From Candidatus Synechococcus calcipolaris G9 (GTDB lineage: Bacteria; Cyanobacteriota; Cyanobacteriia; Thermosynechococcales; Thermosynechococcaceae), in contig NZ_JAKKUT010000002.1 in NCBI RefSeq assembly GCF_029582805.1, forward strand, positions 372,001-436,000: a DNA stretch of 64,000 nucleotides, in the 5' to 3' direction. This document shows, piece by piece, positions 1 through 9,247 of this stretch. Each line of letters opens with the position of its first letter. Position 1 is the stretch's first letter. The notes below the pieces were generated by a model. The model had not been told where the DNA came from, made no database searches, and saw only the letters and a program-made list of their open reading frames with translations. The translations under genes were made by a program, and so were the position numbers.

Positions 1-101
1 AGTTCCACTGGACGAACAAAACCCTTAGCACCCTGGGTTGAGCCCGTCGGTTTTTGCATTTCAGGTACGTAGGTATCAGATTTTTTAGGAGGTGATTCCA
101 T
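1..101 (-). CDS. Start of an unidentified gene, cut by the window edge
   Basis: An open reading frame begins with ATG at 101 and runs off the left edge still open. It gives about 33 residues, beginning MESPPKKSDTYVPEM and later reading QKPTGSTQGAKGFVRP. The visible part is polar and rich in Pro, Lys and Gly, like a flexible cytoplasmic N-terminus. It lies 133 bp downstream of mutS on the same strand. I do not recognise the family. The clear start and unbroken frame are the only support. Confidence 0.4.
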   Translation of the reverse strand, partial: MESPPKKSDTYVPEMQKPTGSTQGAKGFVRPVE

Positions 102-234
102 AGATCGGTATGAATTATGTCTTTATTTTAAGGATGGAGAAGCGATCGCAAGGTCTTGTCGTGTTTTTAACAAGTTATTTTTCCAGTGTACACAGCTATT
201 GCTAAACGAGGTATCCCAAATGACGCAGTTTTGC

Positions 235-2865
235 TTAAAAGTTTAGTTCTCCTTGGGCTATTTTACTGGAATCAGCCGGGCTGTCTACGGTAGCGTTTAT
301 TGTAGATTTGGGCGTACTTTTGCGTAAGCCAACGGCAATCTTACTATGTTTCTCAATTTGGGCCATCACCTGCCGGGCCCGTTGGATCACCTCTGCCGGT
401 AAACCCGCTAGACGACCGGCTTCAATACCATAGGAGCGATCGGCTCCCCCGGGCTGGACTTGGTGTAGAAAAATAATCTCATCCGGTAGTTCTTTGACCA
501 CGACTTGGTAATTGGCCACGTTGGTTAAAATCATCGCCAGTTCATTGAGTTCATGGTAGTGGGTAGCAAAAATGGTGCGGGCCCTGAGGGTGACCGCTAG
601 GTATTCGGCCACGGCCCAGGCGATCGCCAGGCCATCAAAGGTGGCGGTGCCCCGGCCAATTTCGTCCAGTAAAACCAGGGAGCGATCGCTGGCATGGTTC
701 AAAATGTTGGCGGTTTCATTCATTTCCACCATAAATGTGGATTGGCCGGTCGCTAAATCATCTACGGCTCCCACACGGGTAAAAATGCGATCGCACAGGG
801 CCATCTGGGCCCCTTGGGCCGGTACAAAACTCCCCATCTGGGCCAGGAGTTGGATCAGACCCACTTGGCGCAGATAACAACTTTTACCACTGGCATTGGG
901 GCCGGTCAAAATCATTAAATCCGCCAGACCCCCTAGATGGGTATCATTGGGGACAAAAAAGCCCACGGGCAAGGATTGCTCCACCACGGGATGGCGACCC
1001 TGGTGAACGTGAATCTGGCGATCCTCGGATAAGGCCGGACAGACATAACCCTGATAGATAGCCACCTCCGCCAACCCCAAGAGTACATCCACTGCGGCTA
1101 CGGCCGCCGCCACCTCCCGAATCACACTGGCCTGCTCGGCCACCTGTTGGCGTAACTCTAGGAAAATTTCGTACTCTAGTTGATACAACGCCGTTTGGGC
1201 AGAGAATAGCCGGGCTTCCCGTTCCTTCAGTTCGGTGGTAATGTAGCGTTCTTCATTGGTGAGGGTTTGCTTCCGCAGATAATCCTCCGGCAGGTTTTGG
1301 GCCTTGGCCCGAGACACACTGATATAGTAGCCAGCGACTTTGGTAAAGCCCACCTTGAGGGTCGAAATCCCGGTGCGTTGCCGTTCCTGGGTCTCCAAAT
1401 TTAGAAACCACTGTTGATCCTGCTCCAACTGTTGTCGCTGTTGATCCAGTTCCGGGGAGGCCCCCGGGCGAATCATCCCCCCTTCCATCAGTGCCATGGG
1501 TGGGGATTCAACGAGGGCGGCGTAGAGCCGCTCACCTAAGTGATCCAGGGCGGGGGGCACGGTAGCCAGGGTTTGGAAAAAGGGGGATGTGGTTCCCACC
1601 ACAGCGGTACTTAAATCCAACAGGGTGCGAAAGGAATCCCGTAGTGCGGCCAGATCTCGGGCATTGGCCGATCCGGAGCCGGCCCGGCCCGCTAATCGCT
1701 CTAGATCATAAACATTCTGGAGATGGCGATTTAAGACCTGTCGCAGTTGGGGTTGATCCATCAGTTCTTGGATGGCCCCCTGCCTGGCTTGAATTTCTCC
1801 TAGATCTAACAGGGGTTGAAGTAGCCACCGACGCAGAAGTCGCCCCCCCATTGCTGTGACGGTGCGATCGATAGCCCACAGGAGGGAACCATGGTAGCTC
1901 CCTTCCCGGGATGTTTGGGTTAATTCAAGATTGCGGCGGGTTGAGGAATCTAAGAAAAGGTAATGGCTGAGGTGATAGGTACTCAGGGGTTGTAGGGGAA
2001 TGGTTTGTTCCCGGTGGGTTTCTTCCAGATAGGTGAGGAGGCCACCAGCAGCGCGGGTAGCTAAATGGAGTGTTTCACAGCCTAGCCCCTCCAAGGAGCG
2101 GAGCTTAAAGGTTTGGAGAAGACGTTGGCGGGCCTCACTCTGGCTAAAATCCGCCGGCGATCTCAGCGTGTAGCAAAATTGGCTCGGTAATCCCTGGGGC
2201 AGAATATCTCCCCCCTCCCCAGGACGCAAGAGTCGATTGGGATCGGGAGCGTCACTGGGAAATAAAATCTCTGAGGGTTGGAGGCGGGTTAACTCCGGGG
2301 CCAGCTGATCGCGATCGCTCCCTTGGCTGGCCCGAAATTCCCCGGTGGAGACATCCGCATAGGCTAATCCCCAATGGGTTCCGGCAATCACAACCGCCGC
2401 GAGAAAATTATTCCGGCGGGGCTGCAACATTTCCGCATCTAAGACGGTTCCAGGGGTAAAAACTCGCGTTACTTCCCGCTTCACTAATCCCTGGGCCTGG
2501 GCCGGATCCTCCACCTGATCGCAGATGGCAATGGCATAGCCCTTTTCGACGAGGGAGCGACAGTACCGCTCTAGGGCATGGTGAGGCACACCGGCCATGG
2601 CCACTCGTCCCACATCCTTGCCCCCTTCCTTCCCCGTGAGAACCAGTTCTAATTCGCGGGCGATCGTGCAGGCATCCTGAAAAAAGGTTTCGTAAAAGTC
2701 ACCTACTCGATAGAGCAATAGGGTATGGGGATGCTGATCCTTGATGTCGGCATAATGCTGCAACATCGGTGTCAATTGCTGGCGATCGATCTCATCGTGG
2801 CGGATCTGTAGACCGGGATTACGCCCCAAGCGGAGGGGCAGTTCATGGGTATCATTTGTTTTCAT
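235..2865 (-). CDS. mutS: DNA mismatch repair protein MutS
   Basis: This is an 876-residue MutS, close to the usual bacterial length of about 850-880. MutS binds mismatches and small loops as a dimer and uses ATP to recruit MutL. The mismatch-reading motif lies in GDFYETFF near residue 57. The C-terminal ABC-type ATPase shows Walker [10 protein letters not shown] and the Walker B/signature region [12 protein letters not shown]. The start codon overlaps the clpB stop as ATGA, so the two genes are probably translationally coupled. Gene and frame are intact. Identification rests on the motifs and full-length collinearity. Confidence 0.97.
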   Translation of the reverse strand: MKTNDTHELPLRLGRNPGLQIRHDEIDRQQLTPMLQHYADIKDQHPHTLLLYRVGDFYETFFQDACTIARELELVLTGKEGGKDVGRVAMAGVPHHALERYCRSLVEKGYAIAICDQVEDPAQAQGLVKREVTRVFTPGTVLDAEMLQPRRNNFLAAVVIAGTHWGLAYADVSTGEFRASQGSDRDQLAPELTRLQPSEILFPSDAPDPNRLLRPGEGGDILPQGLPSQFCYTLRSPADFSQSEARQRLLQTFKLRSLEGLGCETLHLATRAAGGLLTYLEETHREQTIPLQPLSTYHLSHYLFLDSSTRRNLELTQTSREGSYHGSLLWAIDRTVTAMGGRLLRRWLLQPLLDLGEIQARQGAIQELMDQPQLRQVLNRHLQNVYDLERLAGRAGSGSANARDLAALRDSFRTLLDLSTAVVGTTSPFFQTLATVPPALDHLGERLYAALVESPPMALMEGGMIRPGASPELDQQRQQLEQDQQWFLNLETQERQRTGISTLKVGFTKVAGYYISVSRAKAQNLPEDYLRKQTLTNEERYITTELKEREARLFSAQTALYQLEYEIFLELRQQVAEQASVIREVAAAVAAVDVLLGLAEVAIYQGYVCPALSEDRQIHVHQGRHPVVEQSLPVGFFVPNDTHLGGLADLMILTGPNASGKSCYLRQVGLIQLLAQMGSFVPAQGAQMALCDRIFTRVGAVDDLATGQSTFMVEMNETANILNHASDRSLVLLDEIGRGTATFDGLAIAWAVAEYLAVTLRARTIFATHYHELNELAMILTNVANYQVVVKELPDEIIFLHQVQPGGADRSYGIEAGRLAGLPAEVIQRARQVMAQIEKHSKIAVGLRKSTPKSTINATVDSPADSSKIAQGELNF

Positions 2866-5504
2866 TGATGCTCAAATACGAGTCGGCCATCCTGACAATT
2901 GACCTGAATCGTATCTCCGGGAATAAACACTTCTTCCAGAATTTTGACCGCCAGGGGATTTTCAACTTCCCGTTGGATGGCTCGTTTTAGGGGCCGGGCA
3001 CCATAGACCGGATCATACCCTGCACTCACAATATGCTCTAGGGCTTCTGGACTCATGGCCAGGGCAATTTTCTGATCCGCCAGTAATCCTTCCACCCGTC
3101 TCAATTGAATCAAGACAATGCGAGCGAGTTCCTCTTTGTTGAGGGAGTGGAATAAAATTAAATCATCAATGCGATTTAGAAATTCTGGGCGAAAATGTTT
3201 CTGTAGGGTCGTCATCACCCGTTTACGCATATCATCATAGCGGCTGTCATCTCCACCCAGATCTAAAATAAACTCACTGCCAATATTACTGGTCATGACA
3301 ATGACGGTGTTGCGAAAATCAATGGCCCGTCCTTGGGAATCCGTTATCCGGCCATCGTCTAGGACTTGCAACAGGACATTAAATACCTCAGGATGGGCCT
3401 TCTCTACCTCGTCAAATAACACCACGGAGTAGGGCCGCCGCCGCACCGCCTCCGTTAACTGGCCGCCACTATCAAACCCCACATAGCCCGGCGGAGCCCC
3501 AATCATCCGGGAAATGGCGTGTTTTTCCATGTACTCGGACATATCAATTCGCACCAGGGCCGCGTCATCATCAAAGAGACATTCGGCCAAGGCCCGCGCC
3601 AGTTCGGTTTTTCCTACCCCTGTGGGGCCCATAAACAAAAAAGAGCCAATGGGACGACTGGGATCCTTCATGCCTGCCCGGGCCCGGCGAATGGCGGCGG
3701 CGACACTAGTCACTGCATCTTTTTGGCCAATCACCCGCTGGTGCAGATACTCTTCCAGTTGTAAAAGTTTTTGCCGCTCTGACTCTAGGAGTCGTTGGAG
3801 GGGGATACCGGTCCATTTGGCGATAATTTCAGCAATATCCGCTTCCGTGACCTGATCCCTTAAAAAGGTGGTTCCTTCGGTTTGAATTTCTAGGAGGGTT
3901 GCCTCCGTTGCCTCTAGCTCTCGCTGAAGGGTTTCCAGGCGGCCATACTTGAGTTGGGCGGCTTTATTGAGGTTATAGTCCCGTTCGGCTTGCTCAATTT
4001 GCAGTTTGACCTGATCTTCTTCTTCCTTTAAGGCATTAATTCGCTCTAGGGTATCTTTTTCCCTTTGCCATTGGCTCTCCATGTGATCTTTGCGGGGCTG
4101 AAGCTCGTTAATTTCTGCTTCAATGCGCTCCAAACGTTCCCAACTGGTGGCATAGGCGTTTTCCCGTCCGGGAATGGGGGATTTACTTAATCGTAGACTT
4201 TCTTCCTGTTTCAGGGAGAGTTTTTCCATTTCCAATTGAATGAGTCGCCGCTCGATTCCTTCTAGTTCAGAGGGTTTGGAGGTGATTTCCATTTTTAACT
4301 TGGCTGCGGCTTCATCCACCAAATCAATGGCTTTATCGGGCAAAAAGCGATCGGCTAGGTAGCGATCGGAGAGAACGGCTGCCGCCACTAGGGCCGAGTC
4401 GGTAATTTTGACATTGTGGTGAATTTCGTAGCGATCCTTGAGACCGCGCAAAATGGAAATGGTATCGTCCACGGTGGGTTGGCCAATATAGACCTGCTGA
4501 AAACGACGCTCTAGGGCCGCATCTTTTTCAATGTGTTTGCGGTACTCGTCCAGGGTAGTAGCCCCAATACAGCGGAGTTCCCCCCGGGCCAGCATGGGTT
4601 TGAGCAAGTTGCCCGCGTCCATACTGGAGTTTTGATTGGCTCCGGCCCCGACAACGGTGTGTAATTCGTCAATAAATAAAACAATCTGGCCGTCGGAATG
4701 GGTGACTTCGTGCAATACGGCCTTGAGGCGATCCTCAAAGTCACCGCGGAATTTGGCTCCGGCCACTAAGCTACCCATATCTAGGGAAATGAGTTGGCGA
4801 TTTTTTAGGGATTCGGGGACATCCCCATTGATAATGCGTTGGGCTAACCCCTCGGCGATCGCCGTTTTACCTACCCCCGGTTCGCCAATGAGCACCGGAT
4901 TATTTTTGGTGCGCCGTGAGAGGACTTGAATCACCCGACGAATTTCTTCATCCCGGCCAATCACCGGATCCAGTTTGCCTTTTTCCGCCTGTTCCGTTAG
5001 ATCGCGGCCATATTTGCTCAGGGCATCGTAGCGATTTTCGGGATTTTGATCCGAAACTTTTTGGGCCCCGCGAATGGCAACAATGGCCTCCTCTAGGTGG
5101 GGCCGATCTAAACCGATCGCTCGGGAGAGTTTTTGACCAATGCGGCGATCGCCCGTAAACGCCAATAGAATATGCTCAACGGAAATATAGCCATCTTCGC
5201 GCCCTTGGCGTGCTTTTTCGGCATCATCCATGAGCAGATCCAGACTGCGGCCAAGATACAGCTCTGTCCCCCCCGGAACTCGAGGCTGCTGTTTGGCAAA
5301 ATCCACTAATCGCTTTAGGAAGGCAGCTTCATCAATCTCTGCCCGTTCTAAAATTTGTGATGCTAGCCCCTCCTGTTGCAAGAGGGCAACCATTAAATGT
5401 TCAACTTCTAAATACTGGCTGCGAAACTCGCGGGCCACATCCTGAGACTTAACAATGGCTTCCCAGGCCTTATCAGTAAATTTGGCTGGGTCAGTGGGTT
5501 GCAT
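2862..5504 (-). CDS. clpB: ATP-dependent disaggregase ClpB
   Basis: This 880-residue Hsp100 chaperone works with DnaK to pull apart aggregated proteins in the cytosol. It has the Clp N-terminal repeat domain (about 1-150), AAA+ domain 1 with Walker [14 protein letters not shown], the long coiled-coil middle domain (about 410-530, Glu/Lys/Leu rich), and AAA+ domain 2 with Walker [12 protein letters not shown]. The middle domain marks it as ClpB rather than ClpA or ClpC. Cyanobacteria often carry two ClpB paralogues, and sequence reading alone cannot say which this is. It is followed by mutS with a 4-bp overlap. No CIRCE heat-shock operator was recognised upstream. Confidence 0.96.
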   Translation of the reverse strand: MQPTDPAKFTDKAWEAIVKSQDVAREFRSQYLEVEHLMVALLQQEGLASQILERAEIDEAAFLKRLVDFAKQQPRVPGGTELYLGRSLDLLMDDAEKARQGREDGYISVEHILLAFTGDRRIGQKLSRAIGLDRPHLEEAIVAIRGAQKVSDQNPENRYDALSKYGRDLTEQAEKGKLDPVIGRDEEIRRVIQVLSRRTKNNPVLIGEPGVGKTAIAEGLAQRIINGDVPESLKNRQLISLDMGSLVAGAKFRGDFEDRLKAVLHEVTHSDGQIVLFIDELHTVVGAGANQNSSMDAGNLLKPMLARGELRCIGATTLDEYRKHIEKDAALERRFQQVYIGQPTVDDTISILRGLKDRYEIHHNVKITDSALVAAAVLSDRYLADRFLPDKAIDLVDEAAAKLKMEITSKPSELEGIERRLIQLEMEKLSLKQEESLRLSKSPIPGRENAYATSWERLERIEAEINELQPRKDHMESQWQREKDTLERINALKEEEDQVKLQIEQAERDYNLNKAAQLKYGRLETLQRELEATEATLLEIQTEGTTFLRDQVTEADIAEIIAKWTGIPLQRLLESERQKLLQLEEYLHQRVIGQKDAVTSVAAAIRRARAGMKDPSRPIGSFLFMGPTGVGKTELARALAECLFDDDAALVRIDMSEYMEKHAISRMIGAPPGYVGFDSGGQLTEAVRRRPYSVVLFDEVEKAHPEVFNVLLQVLDDGRITDSQGRAIDFRNTVIVMTSNIGSEFILDLGGDDSRYDDMRKRVMTTLQKHFRPEFLNRIDDLILFHSLNKEELARIVLIQLRRVEGLLADQKIALAMSPEALEHIVSAGYDPVYGARPLKRAIQREVENPLAVKILEEVFIPGDTIQVNCQDGRLVFEHQ

Positions 5505-5602
5505 GGCAAAAAACTACGGCTAAACGATGAAGAGTCCTAACAAAGGCATCAAGCTGATTATAGCGATGGACAGACAAGGGACGGAGAAATCAGACCAGGA
5601 TT

Positions 5603-6289
5603 TTAGGCTGGGTAACGCTGACGCAGAATCAATTCGGCAATTTCTAAATCCGCTGGGGTGGTAATTTTTAGGTTGGTGTCTTCCCCGGGAACAATGTGCA
5701 CCGGTAGCTCAAATCGCTCAAAGAGGGCCGCATCATCCGTCACCTGCCAATGGTGTTCCTGGGCAATCCCATGACATTCCTTCAGTTTGTGTACCGGAAA
5801 TCCTTGGGGTGTTTGGGCGGCCCAAAGGGTCGCGCGATCGGGGGTTCCCGCCACCAGTCCCCCTTGATTCACGATTTTTATCGTATCTTTGACGGGGACA
5901 GCGGCAATGAGACCGGCATCGTTGTTGAGGGCTTGGGCACAGCGATCAAGAAGCTCAGGAGTTGCCAAACAACGGGCACCATCGTGAATTAAGACGCGAT
6001 CGGCATCGGCGGGCAATGCCTTGAGACCATTGTGAACGGATTCTTGACGGGTAGCACCACCGGCAATAAATTCCACGGGTTTTGTCAATTGGAGTTGGGG
6101 GATTACCTCCTGCCAAGTGGGAAAATCAATCTGCTGACCAATAATTCCAATCCAAGAAATCTCTTGGGCTGCTTGAGCCGCCAAAATAGTCCAAGCGAGG
6201 AGGGGACGACCAAGGGCCTGCAACCGCAATTTATTACAATCGCTGCCCATTCTCTTGCCCATACCCGCCGCCGGAATGAGTAAATGCAT
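5603..6289 (-). CDS. ispD: 2-C-methyl-D-erythritol 4-phosphate cytidylyltransferase
   Basis: IspD joins CTP to MEP in the methylerythritol phosphate route to isoprenoids, which feeds chlorophyll, carotenoid and quinone side chains. The protein is 228 residues, the family's usual size. The N-terminal nucleotide-binding loop reads IPAAGMGKRMG. The middle motif VLIHDGARCLATPELL and the later VTDDAALFERF are typical of IspD. IspF of the same pathway lies about 5 kb away as a separate enzyme, so this is not the fused IspDF form. It lies 98 bp upstream of clpB on the same strand. Confidence 0.95.
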   Translation of the reverse strand: MHLLIPAAGMGKRMGSDCNKLRLQALGRPLLAWTILAAQAAQEISWIGIIGQQIDFPTWQEVIPQLQLTKPVEFIAGGATRQESVHNGLKALPADADRVLIHDGARCLATPELLDRCAQALNNDAGLIAAVPVKDTIKIVNQGGLVAGTPDRATLWAAQTPQGFPVHKLKECHGIAQEHHWQVTDDAALFERFELPVHIVPGEDTNLKITTPADLEIAELILRQRYPA

Positions 6290-6331
6290 GATTACGAGGG
6301 TTTGGTGAATATATTTTTACACAAATTATAC

Positions 6332-6347
6332 GTTACTCCGTTACTCC
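6332..6347 (+). repeat. Tandem 8-bp repeat GTTACTCC in the ispD upstream region
   Basis: GTTACTCC occurs twice without a gap, 43 bp before the ispD start codon. The 205-bp space separates ispD (minus) from the small plus-strand gene at 6495, so both promoters must lie here. The rest is A/T rich with no clear hairpin. The repeat could be a half-site pair for a regulator or chance slippage. Confidence 0.4.
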
Positions 6348-6494
6348 GGTCATGGGGTAATTCTAGGGCGGATTGCCAATGCGCCAACACCAGCAAAAAT
6401 AAATGTGTAAATTTTTTCAAGAAAGATTGGTATATGTGTACCTTAAGACGCTAAAATCTGTAAGTGAGCTTGGTTCAGTTGTTACTTACTTCCT

Positions 6495-6815
6495 ATGGCG
6501 GATATTGAGGATCATATTGCTGGCAACTGGAGTGAAGACGCGATCTTGCCCCAGCCCCTTGGCCAACGCAACCGACTTGAGCGACTTCATCACTTGATTC
6601 AAACGTTTCGCATTGCCGATGAATTAGCCGCAGCAGGCTACTTGATTTCCAGCAGTGAGTTAGCGGAATTAATGACGATCAATGCCAGTGCTGTGACAAG
6701 TCGCGGAGAAACTTGGGTCTGGCGTAATTGGGTGGTTTCCAGGGTGCGTCGTGAGGGTAATCAAATTCTCTGGCAACTTGAACGCATTGAAGAAACCACT
6801 TCTAAATCTCTCTAG
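6495..6815 (+). CDS. Small conserved-type hypothetical protein
   Basis: This 106-residue protein starts at ATG 6495. The middle segment, FRIADELAAAGYLISSSELAELM, followed by INASAVTSRGETWVWRNW, has the rhythm of a helix-turn-helix or winged-helix fold. A basic stretch VSRVRREGNQILWQLERI closes it. I recognise no named family. A DNA-binding or adaptor role is only an inference from the helix pattern. Its last four bases overlap the end of the convergent pentapeptide-repeat gene, so the two transcripts are antisense at their 3' ends. Confidence 0.6.
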   Translation: MADIEDHIAGNWSEDAILPQPLGQRNRLERLHHLIQTFRIADELAAAGYLISSSELAELMTINASAVTSRGETWVWRNWVVSRVRREGNQILWQLERIEETTSKSL

Positions 6816-7366
6816 CGAGGCGGCCGTGGGAAAATGGCTGGGCCACCATTGGGTAGGGTTGCCCCGGTAAAATTTTCCACCTTGGCGAGGCGATCTCGCC
6901 CGCCTAATATCCCATCTAGGAGATTAACACTGGTTAAAATAGCCTGATCAAGGCGCGTCATAACTAGACTGGCATTGCTTAGATTAGCTCCGGTTAAGTT
7001 GGCACGGGTTAAATCCGCACTATTTAAGATTGCCCCAGTTAAATTGGCTCCCATGAGGTTTGCACCCCGCAGGTTCGCCCCATTCAGGTTGGCCCCACTC
7101 ATATCCGCGCCCCTTAAATTTCTGCCCCGGAGATTGGCATAGCTTAGATCACAGTTGGGACAGTTACCGGTTTGGCGGAGTTGGTAAAGATCCTCAAGTT
7201 TGGCCGCTACAGCCGGAGCGATCGCCCCCGTTGCCAAAATGCCTAAAAGTGTTGTGCTAGAGATCAGCCACTGTCGAAAACGGGAGGACAGGGGAGACTG
7301 CCACTGTGCCATAGGAGTACTCATGGAATAGATGGGATTGCTTAATGCCCTGACTTCTTCAACCAT
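6812..7366 (-). CDS. Exported or membrane-anchored pentapeptide-repeat protein
   Basis: The protein has up to 184 residues. A hydrophobic segment ([20 protein letters not shown], about residues 33-52) ending before AVAA looks like a signal peptide or anchor. It is followed by a run of A(N/D)LXX pentapeptides from about residue 79 to 138, such as [18 protein letters not shown]. Such repeats form a right-handed square beta-helix. A CPNC pair precedes the repeats. The start is uncertain: ATG 7366, or ATG 7324 (MSTPMAQ), which would give a more usual signal peptide length. Cyanobacteria have many such proteins, several in the thylakoid lumen, but no specific function can be assigned. Confidence 0.85.
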   Translation of the reverse strand: MVEEVRALSNPIYSMSTPMAQWQSPLSSRFRQWLISSTTLLGILATGAIAPAVAAKLEDLYQLRQTGNCPNCDLSYANLRGRNLRGADMSGANLNGANLRGANLMGANLTGAILNSADLTRANLTGANLSNASLVMTRLDQAILTSVNLLDGILGGRDRLAKVENFTGATLPNGGPAIFPRPPR

Positions 7367-7537
7367 ACCATTGTCTCACTCGGTAGGTGAGCTTGATCAA
7401 ACAGATTGGCCACGCAAATTTCTGGAGTGGGCACAACAATACTTTACCAAACTGCCGGCTAAAGACTCAAATTATCGGCAGCAGATACCATTGAACTGAT
7501 TACCAGCAGCTTTCAACCGTCCGCTGTATTTGAATTG
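7367..7537 (+). other. Gap with possible frameshifted coding remnant
   Basis: No intact gene is seen. On the plus strand one frame reads GELDQTDWPRKFLEWAQQYF and stops at 7497. The neighbouring frame then reads DTIELITSSFQPSAVFELLG to a stop at about 7555. Both look protein-like in composition, which would fit a gene tail broken by a single frameshift, but no homologue is recognised and the evidence is weak. Confidence 0.2.
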
Positions 7538-7753
7538 TTAGGCTCCGCGCGTTGATGCTTGAAAATCTACAATCTTGGAGCACAAACTGCTTACTGATTC
7601 TTGATCAAAAAGTTGGTCTTTGAGTTTTAAGTAGTCTCCTTTGCCGATATTGCACGCTGCCCAAAACCGAGCAACAGTAGACGGTTCCATGTTAGATGAC
7701 AGAATTTGAAATCCTCCTTGTAAAACCTGTTGCTCATTTTTAACTTGGATCAT
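7538..7753 (-). CDS. Small protein paired with a PIN-domain gene, possible antitoxin
   Basis: This 71-residue protein begins MIQVKNEQQVL and includes ARFWAACNIGKGDYLKLKDQ, followed by SLCSKIVDFQ near the end. Its ATG lies inside the last codons of the upstream PIN-domain frame, a 14-bp overlap (7740-7753) typical of co-translated toxin-antitoxin partners. In many cyanobacteria small proteins of this kind follow a PIN nuclease gene. That makes an antitoxin-like role plausible, here in toxin-first order. The PIN partner is now interrupted, so the gene may be an orphan. Identification is by context, not by a diagnostic motif. Confidence 0.5.
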   Translation of the reverse strand: MIQVKNEQQVLQGGFQILSSNMEPSTVARFWAACNIGKGDYLKLKDQLFDQESVSSLCSKIVDFQASTRGA

Positions 7754-7890
7754 CGCTACTCATCTCCAAAATAAAATGGGTTGGATTCATAACTTTCATC
7801 GTTAGCTTTGAACAACGATTGATCAAACGCTTATCACAGGTAATGAAATAATCACTGTTAACTGCTTCAGCACACGCAACTGACCATGTC
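7740..7890 (-). pseudogene. PIN-domain protein (VapC-like), C-terminal fragment cut by the IS
   Basis: The frame upstream of the 71-residue gene reads TWSVACAEAVNSDYFITCDK, then RLINRCSKLTMKVMNPTHFI, and ends SSDDPS at 7740. The pattern ACAEA..SDYFITCDKRL..R is typical of the C-terminal half of PIN ribonucleases; the Asp in TCDKRL is in the usual place for a metal-binding acidic residue. The frame has no start and stops abruptly at 7890, exactly where the insertion sequence begins. If the IS and one GTC are removed, the frame continues into 8830-8900 (FEQYCDPVTLT) and then meets a TGA. The original gene was therefore also damaged upstream, or the upstream part is unrelated. Confidence 0.6.
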
Positions 7891-7911
7891 TGGAAAAAGT
7901 GGACAGTGAAA

Positions 7912-8487
7912 TTAAGCGGAAATGGGTGAAATTAGGGAGCGGTAATACTGATCCTCAAATTGAGCAGGGGATAGAAAACCGAGAGTGGAATGAAGGCGTT
8001 TACGGTTGTAGAAGACTTCAATCCATTCAACAATGGTCGTCCTGGCAATCGCCCGGTTTGGAAACACCGTGGGGTGAATCAGCTCGGTTTTTATCGTGCC
8101 GAAAAAGCGTTCAGCGACCGCATTATCCCAGCAGTTGCCCCGACGGCTCATACTACAGGCTATATTAGCTTGCCTTAGTGCCTGTTGATAGTCGTGACTG
8201 GCATATTGTGCCCCCCGGTCTGAGTGAAATAATAAACCAGCGCTTGACGGTTTCCGGTGTCCCAAGGCGGCAGACAACGCGGTCAAAACCAGTTCGGTGC
8301 GCAAATGCTCGGCAATACTTGCTGAATCTGTTGAATCATTTGGCTCAATGTCTCATTCTCCTTACCTCGGGGTGATAATGGTCGGTTGCACCAGGCATAA
8401 TAGCCACTTCTCGATTGCTTTAAGACCTGGCACATCAGGCTGATGGGAAAATGTGCCTTCTGGGCATCGATTAGCTCATAGGGTCTG
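7912..8487 (-). pseudogene. IS3-family transposase OrfB, internal deletion and frameshift
   Basis: The N-terminal piece (8487 down to a TGA at 8283) reads YELIDAQKAHFPISLMCQVL and LKQSRSGYYAWCNRPLSP, the standard OrfB beginning. The C-terminal piece, in another frame (about 8313 to 7912), reads EHLRTELVLTAL, then FHSDRGAQYAS, RRGNCWDNAVAERFFGTIK and FYNRKRLHSTLGFLSP, the end of the DDE integrase core. The junction is near 8305-8330. About 110 residues, including the first catalytic Asp, are absent. The remaining catalytic Asp (HSDRG) and Glu (AERFFG) are visible. The protein cannot be functional. Confidence 0.9.
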
Positions 8488-8779
8488 AACTTTCCCGTGC
8501 AAAGAAGGCTGCGGCTTTTTTTAGGAAATCACGCTCCATCTCGACCCGCTTCAAGTCTTTGCGTAATGCCGTCAGTTCCGCCCGTTCCTGCGTCGTCAAT
8601 GCTCCTTGGTTGCCACCACCCTGGTCAATGGTTGCTTGTTTGACCCATTGGCGTAGGGCACTTTCTGTCAATCCCATTTCCTGGGCCACTTGGCTGATCG
8701 GCTTCCCTGACTGTTGCACAATTGCCACAGCCTGAGCTTTTTGTTCGGCAGTAAATGTTCGTCTTGGTTTTTGGCTCAT
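8471..8779 (-). CDS. IS3-family transposase OrfA (helix-turn-helix)
   Basis: OrfA binds the terminal repeats and is normally joined to OrfB by programmed -1 frameshifting. The start at ATG 8779 (MSQKPRRTFTAEQKAQAV) is chosen because AAGGAG lies 9 bases upstream. In-frame ATGs at 8797 and 8821 are alternatives. The helix-turn-helix segment reads ISQVAQEMGLTESALRQWVK, and a leucine-zipper-like helix LRKDLKRVEMERDFLKKA follows. A run of seven A residues followed by G (8522-8516 on the minus strand) inside the FLKKAA codons is the expected slippery site before OrfB. Since OrfB is broken, OrfA alone has no transposition activity. Confidence 0.85.
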   Translation of the reverse strand: MSQKPRRTFTAEQKAQAVAIVQQSGKPISQVAQEMGLTESALRQWVKQATIDQGGGNQGALTTQERAELTALRKDLKRVEMERDFLKKAAAFFARESSDPMS

Positions 8780-8856
8780 TTGGACATTCTCCTTCATTGG
8801 CGACTCTTGGAGTTTGTCCACTTTTTTCAGTCAGGGTCACAGGGTCACAATATTGT

Positions 8857-8904
8857 TCAAAGACGGTACACGCTATAGCGTCCACCTGGAGCAGTTCGAG
8901 GCAT
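8857..8904 (-). pseudogene. Possible remnant of a REP-associated (Y1) transposase start
   Basis: From ATG 8904 the minus strand reads MPRTAPGGRYSVYRL and then a TGA. RAYT/IS200-like Y1 transposases commonly begin MPR..(A)PGG..YHV..R, so this looks like the first 15 codons of such a gene. Nothing after it continues the family. It overlaps, in a different frame, the proposed upstream part of the PIN gene, so only one reading may be real. Confidence 0.3.
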
Positions 8905-9008
8905 GAAATATATGGAGTGCCTCAAGGGCACCGCGATATCGCGGCTCCAAGGGTCAAACTTCAAGAGATTGGCAACCACTACGGCTTTAGGGCTTGAGTT
9001 GAATACTG

Positions 9009-9096
9009 ACTCAAGCAAGCTAAAGATGCTTTAGGCTGGGCAGACTTTCCCATCCCATCTGGGCACGCTGGGGCAATTGACACCGACGATGAATGA
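9009..9096 (+). pseudogene. Possible C-terminal scrap of a DDE transposase
   Basis: One plus-strand frame reads LKQAKDALGWADFPIPSGHA and then AIDTDDE before a TGA. A string like LKQ.K..LGWADFR is common near the end of IS701/IS4-type transposases in cyanobacteria. It is preceded by an in-frame stop and has no start, so at most it is a relic. Similarity is by eye over about 15 residues only. Confidence 0.3.
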
Positions 9097-9186
9097 GTTT
9101 TGTGCTCCTTGTGTATCAGTTGAACCTGCAACTAATCTTTTTGTCCGCATAAAGTGACCAAGGAGCCATGCTAAAGACATGGCCGC

Positions 9187-9215
9187 AAAAAAGGAGTAAC
9201 CCTAGAGCTACTCCT
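9187..9215 (-). terminator. Rho-independent terminator of the secreted repeat gene
   Basis: Read on the minus strand, AGGAGTA (9215-9209) and TACTCCT (9198-9192) form a 7-bp stem around a 10-base loop, followed at once by a T run (9192-9187). It lies 33 bp downstream of the stop codon at 9248, as expected for a terminator of that gene. Confidence 0.8.
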
Positions 9216-9247
9216 CGAATAAACCCATGTTCTAGTTCACAAATCCC

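Larger units (their letters stand above)
7891..8829 (-). mobile_element. IS3-family insertion sequence, internally deleted
   Basis: The element is 939 bp. Its ends are near-perfect 15-bp inverted repeats: TGGAAAAAGTGGACA at 7891-7905 and, on the other strand, TGAAAAAAGTGGACA at 8829-8815 (one mismatch). The direct repeat GTC flanks it at 7888-7890 and 8830-8832, consistent with a 3-bp target duplication. Inside are an intact orfA and a broken orfB. Full IS3-type elements are about 1.2-1.3 kb. About 0.33 kb is missing from orfB, which accounts for the short length. The element cannot make its own transposase but could be moved by a full copy elsewhere. It sits in a PIN-domain gene. Confidence 0.88.
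8830..9186. other. Gene-poor segment beside the IS holding mobile-element scraps
   Basis: There is no intact gene in these 357 bp. The segment contains the proposed upstream PIN part, the Y1-transposase-like start and a DDE-transposase-like tail. The three unrelated scraps in one short space suggest repeated insertion and decay. Confidence 0.5.
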
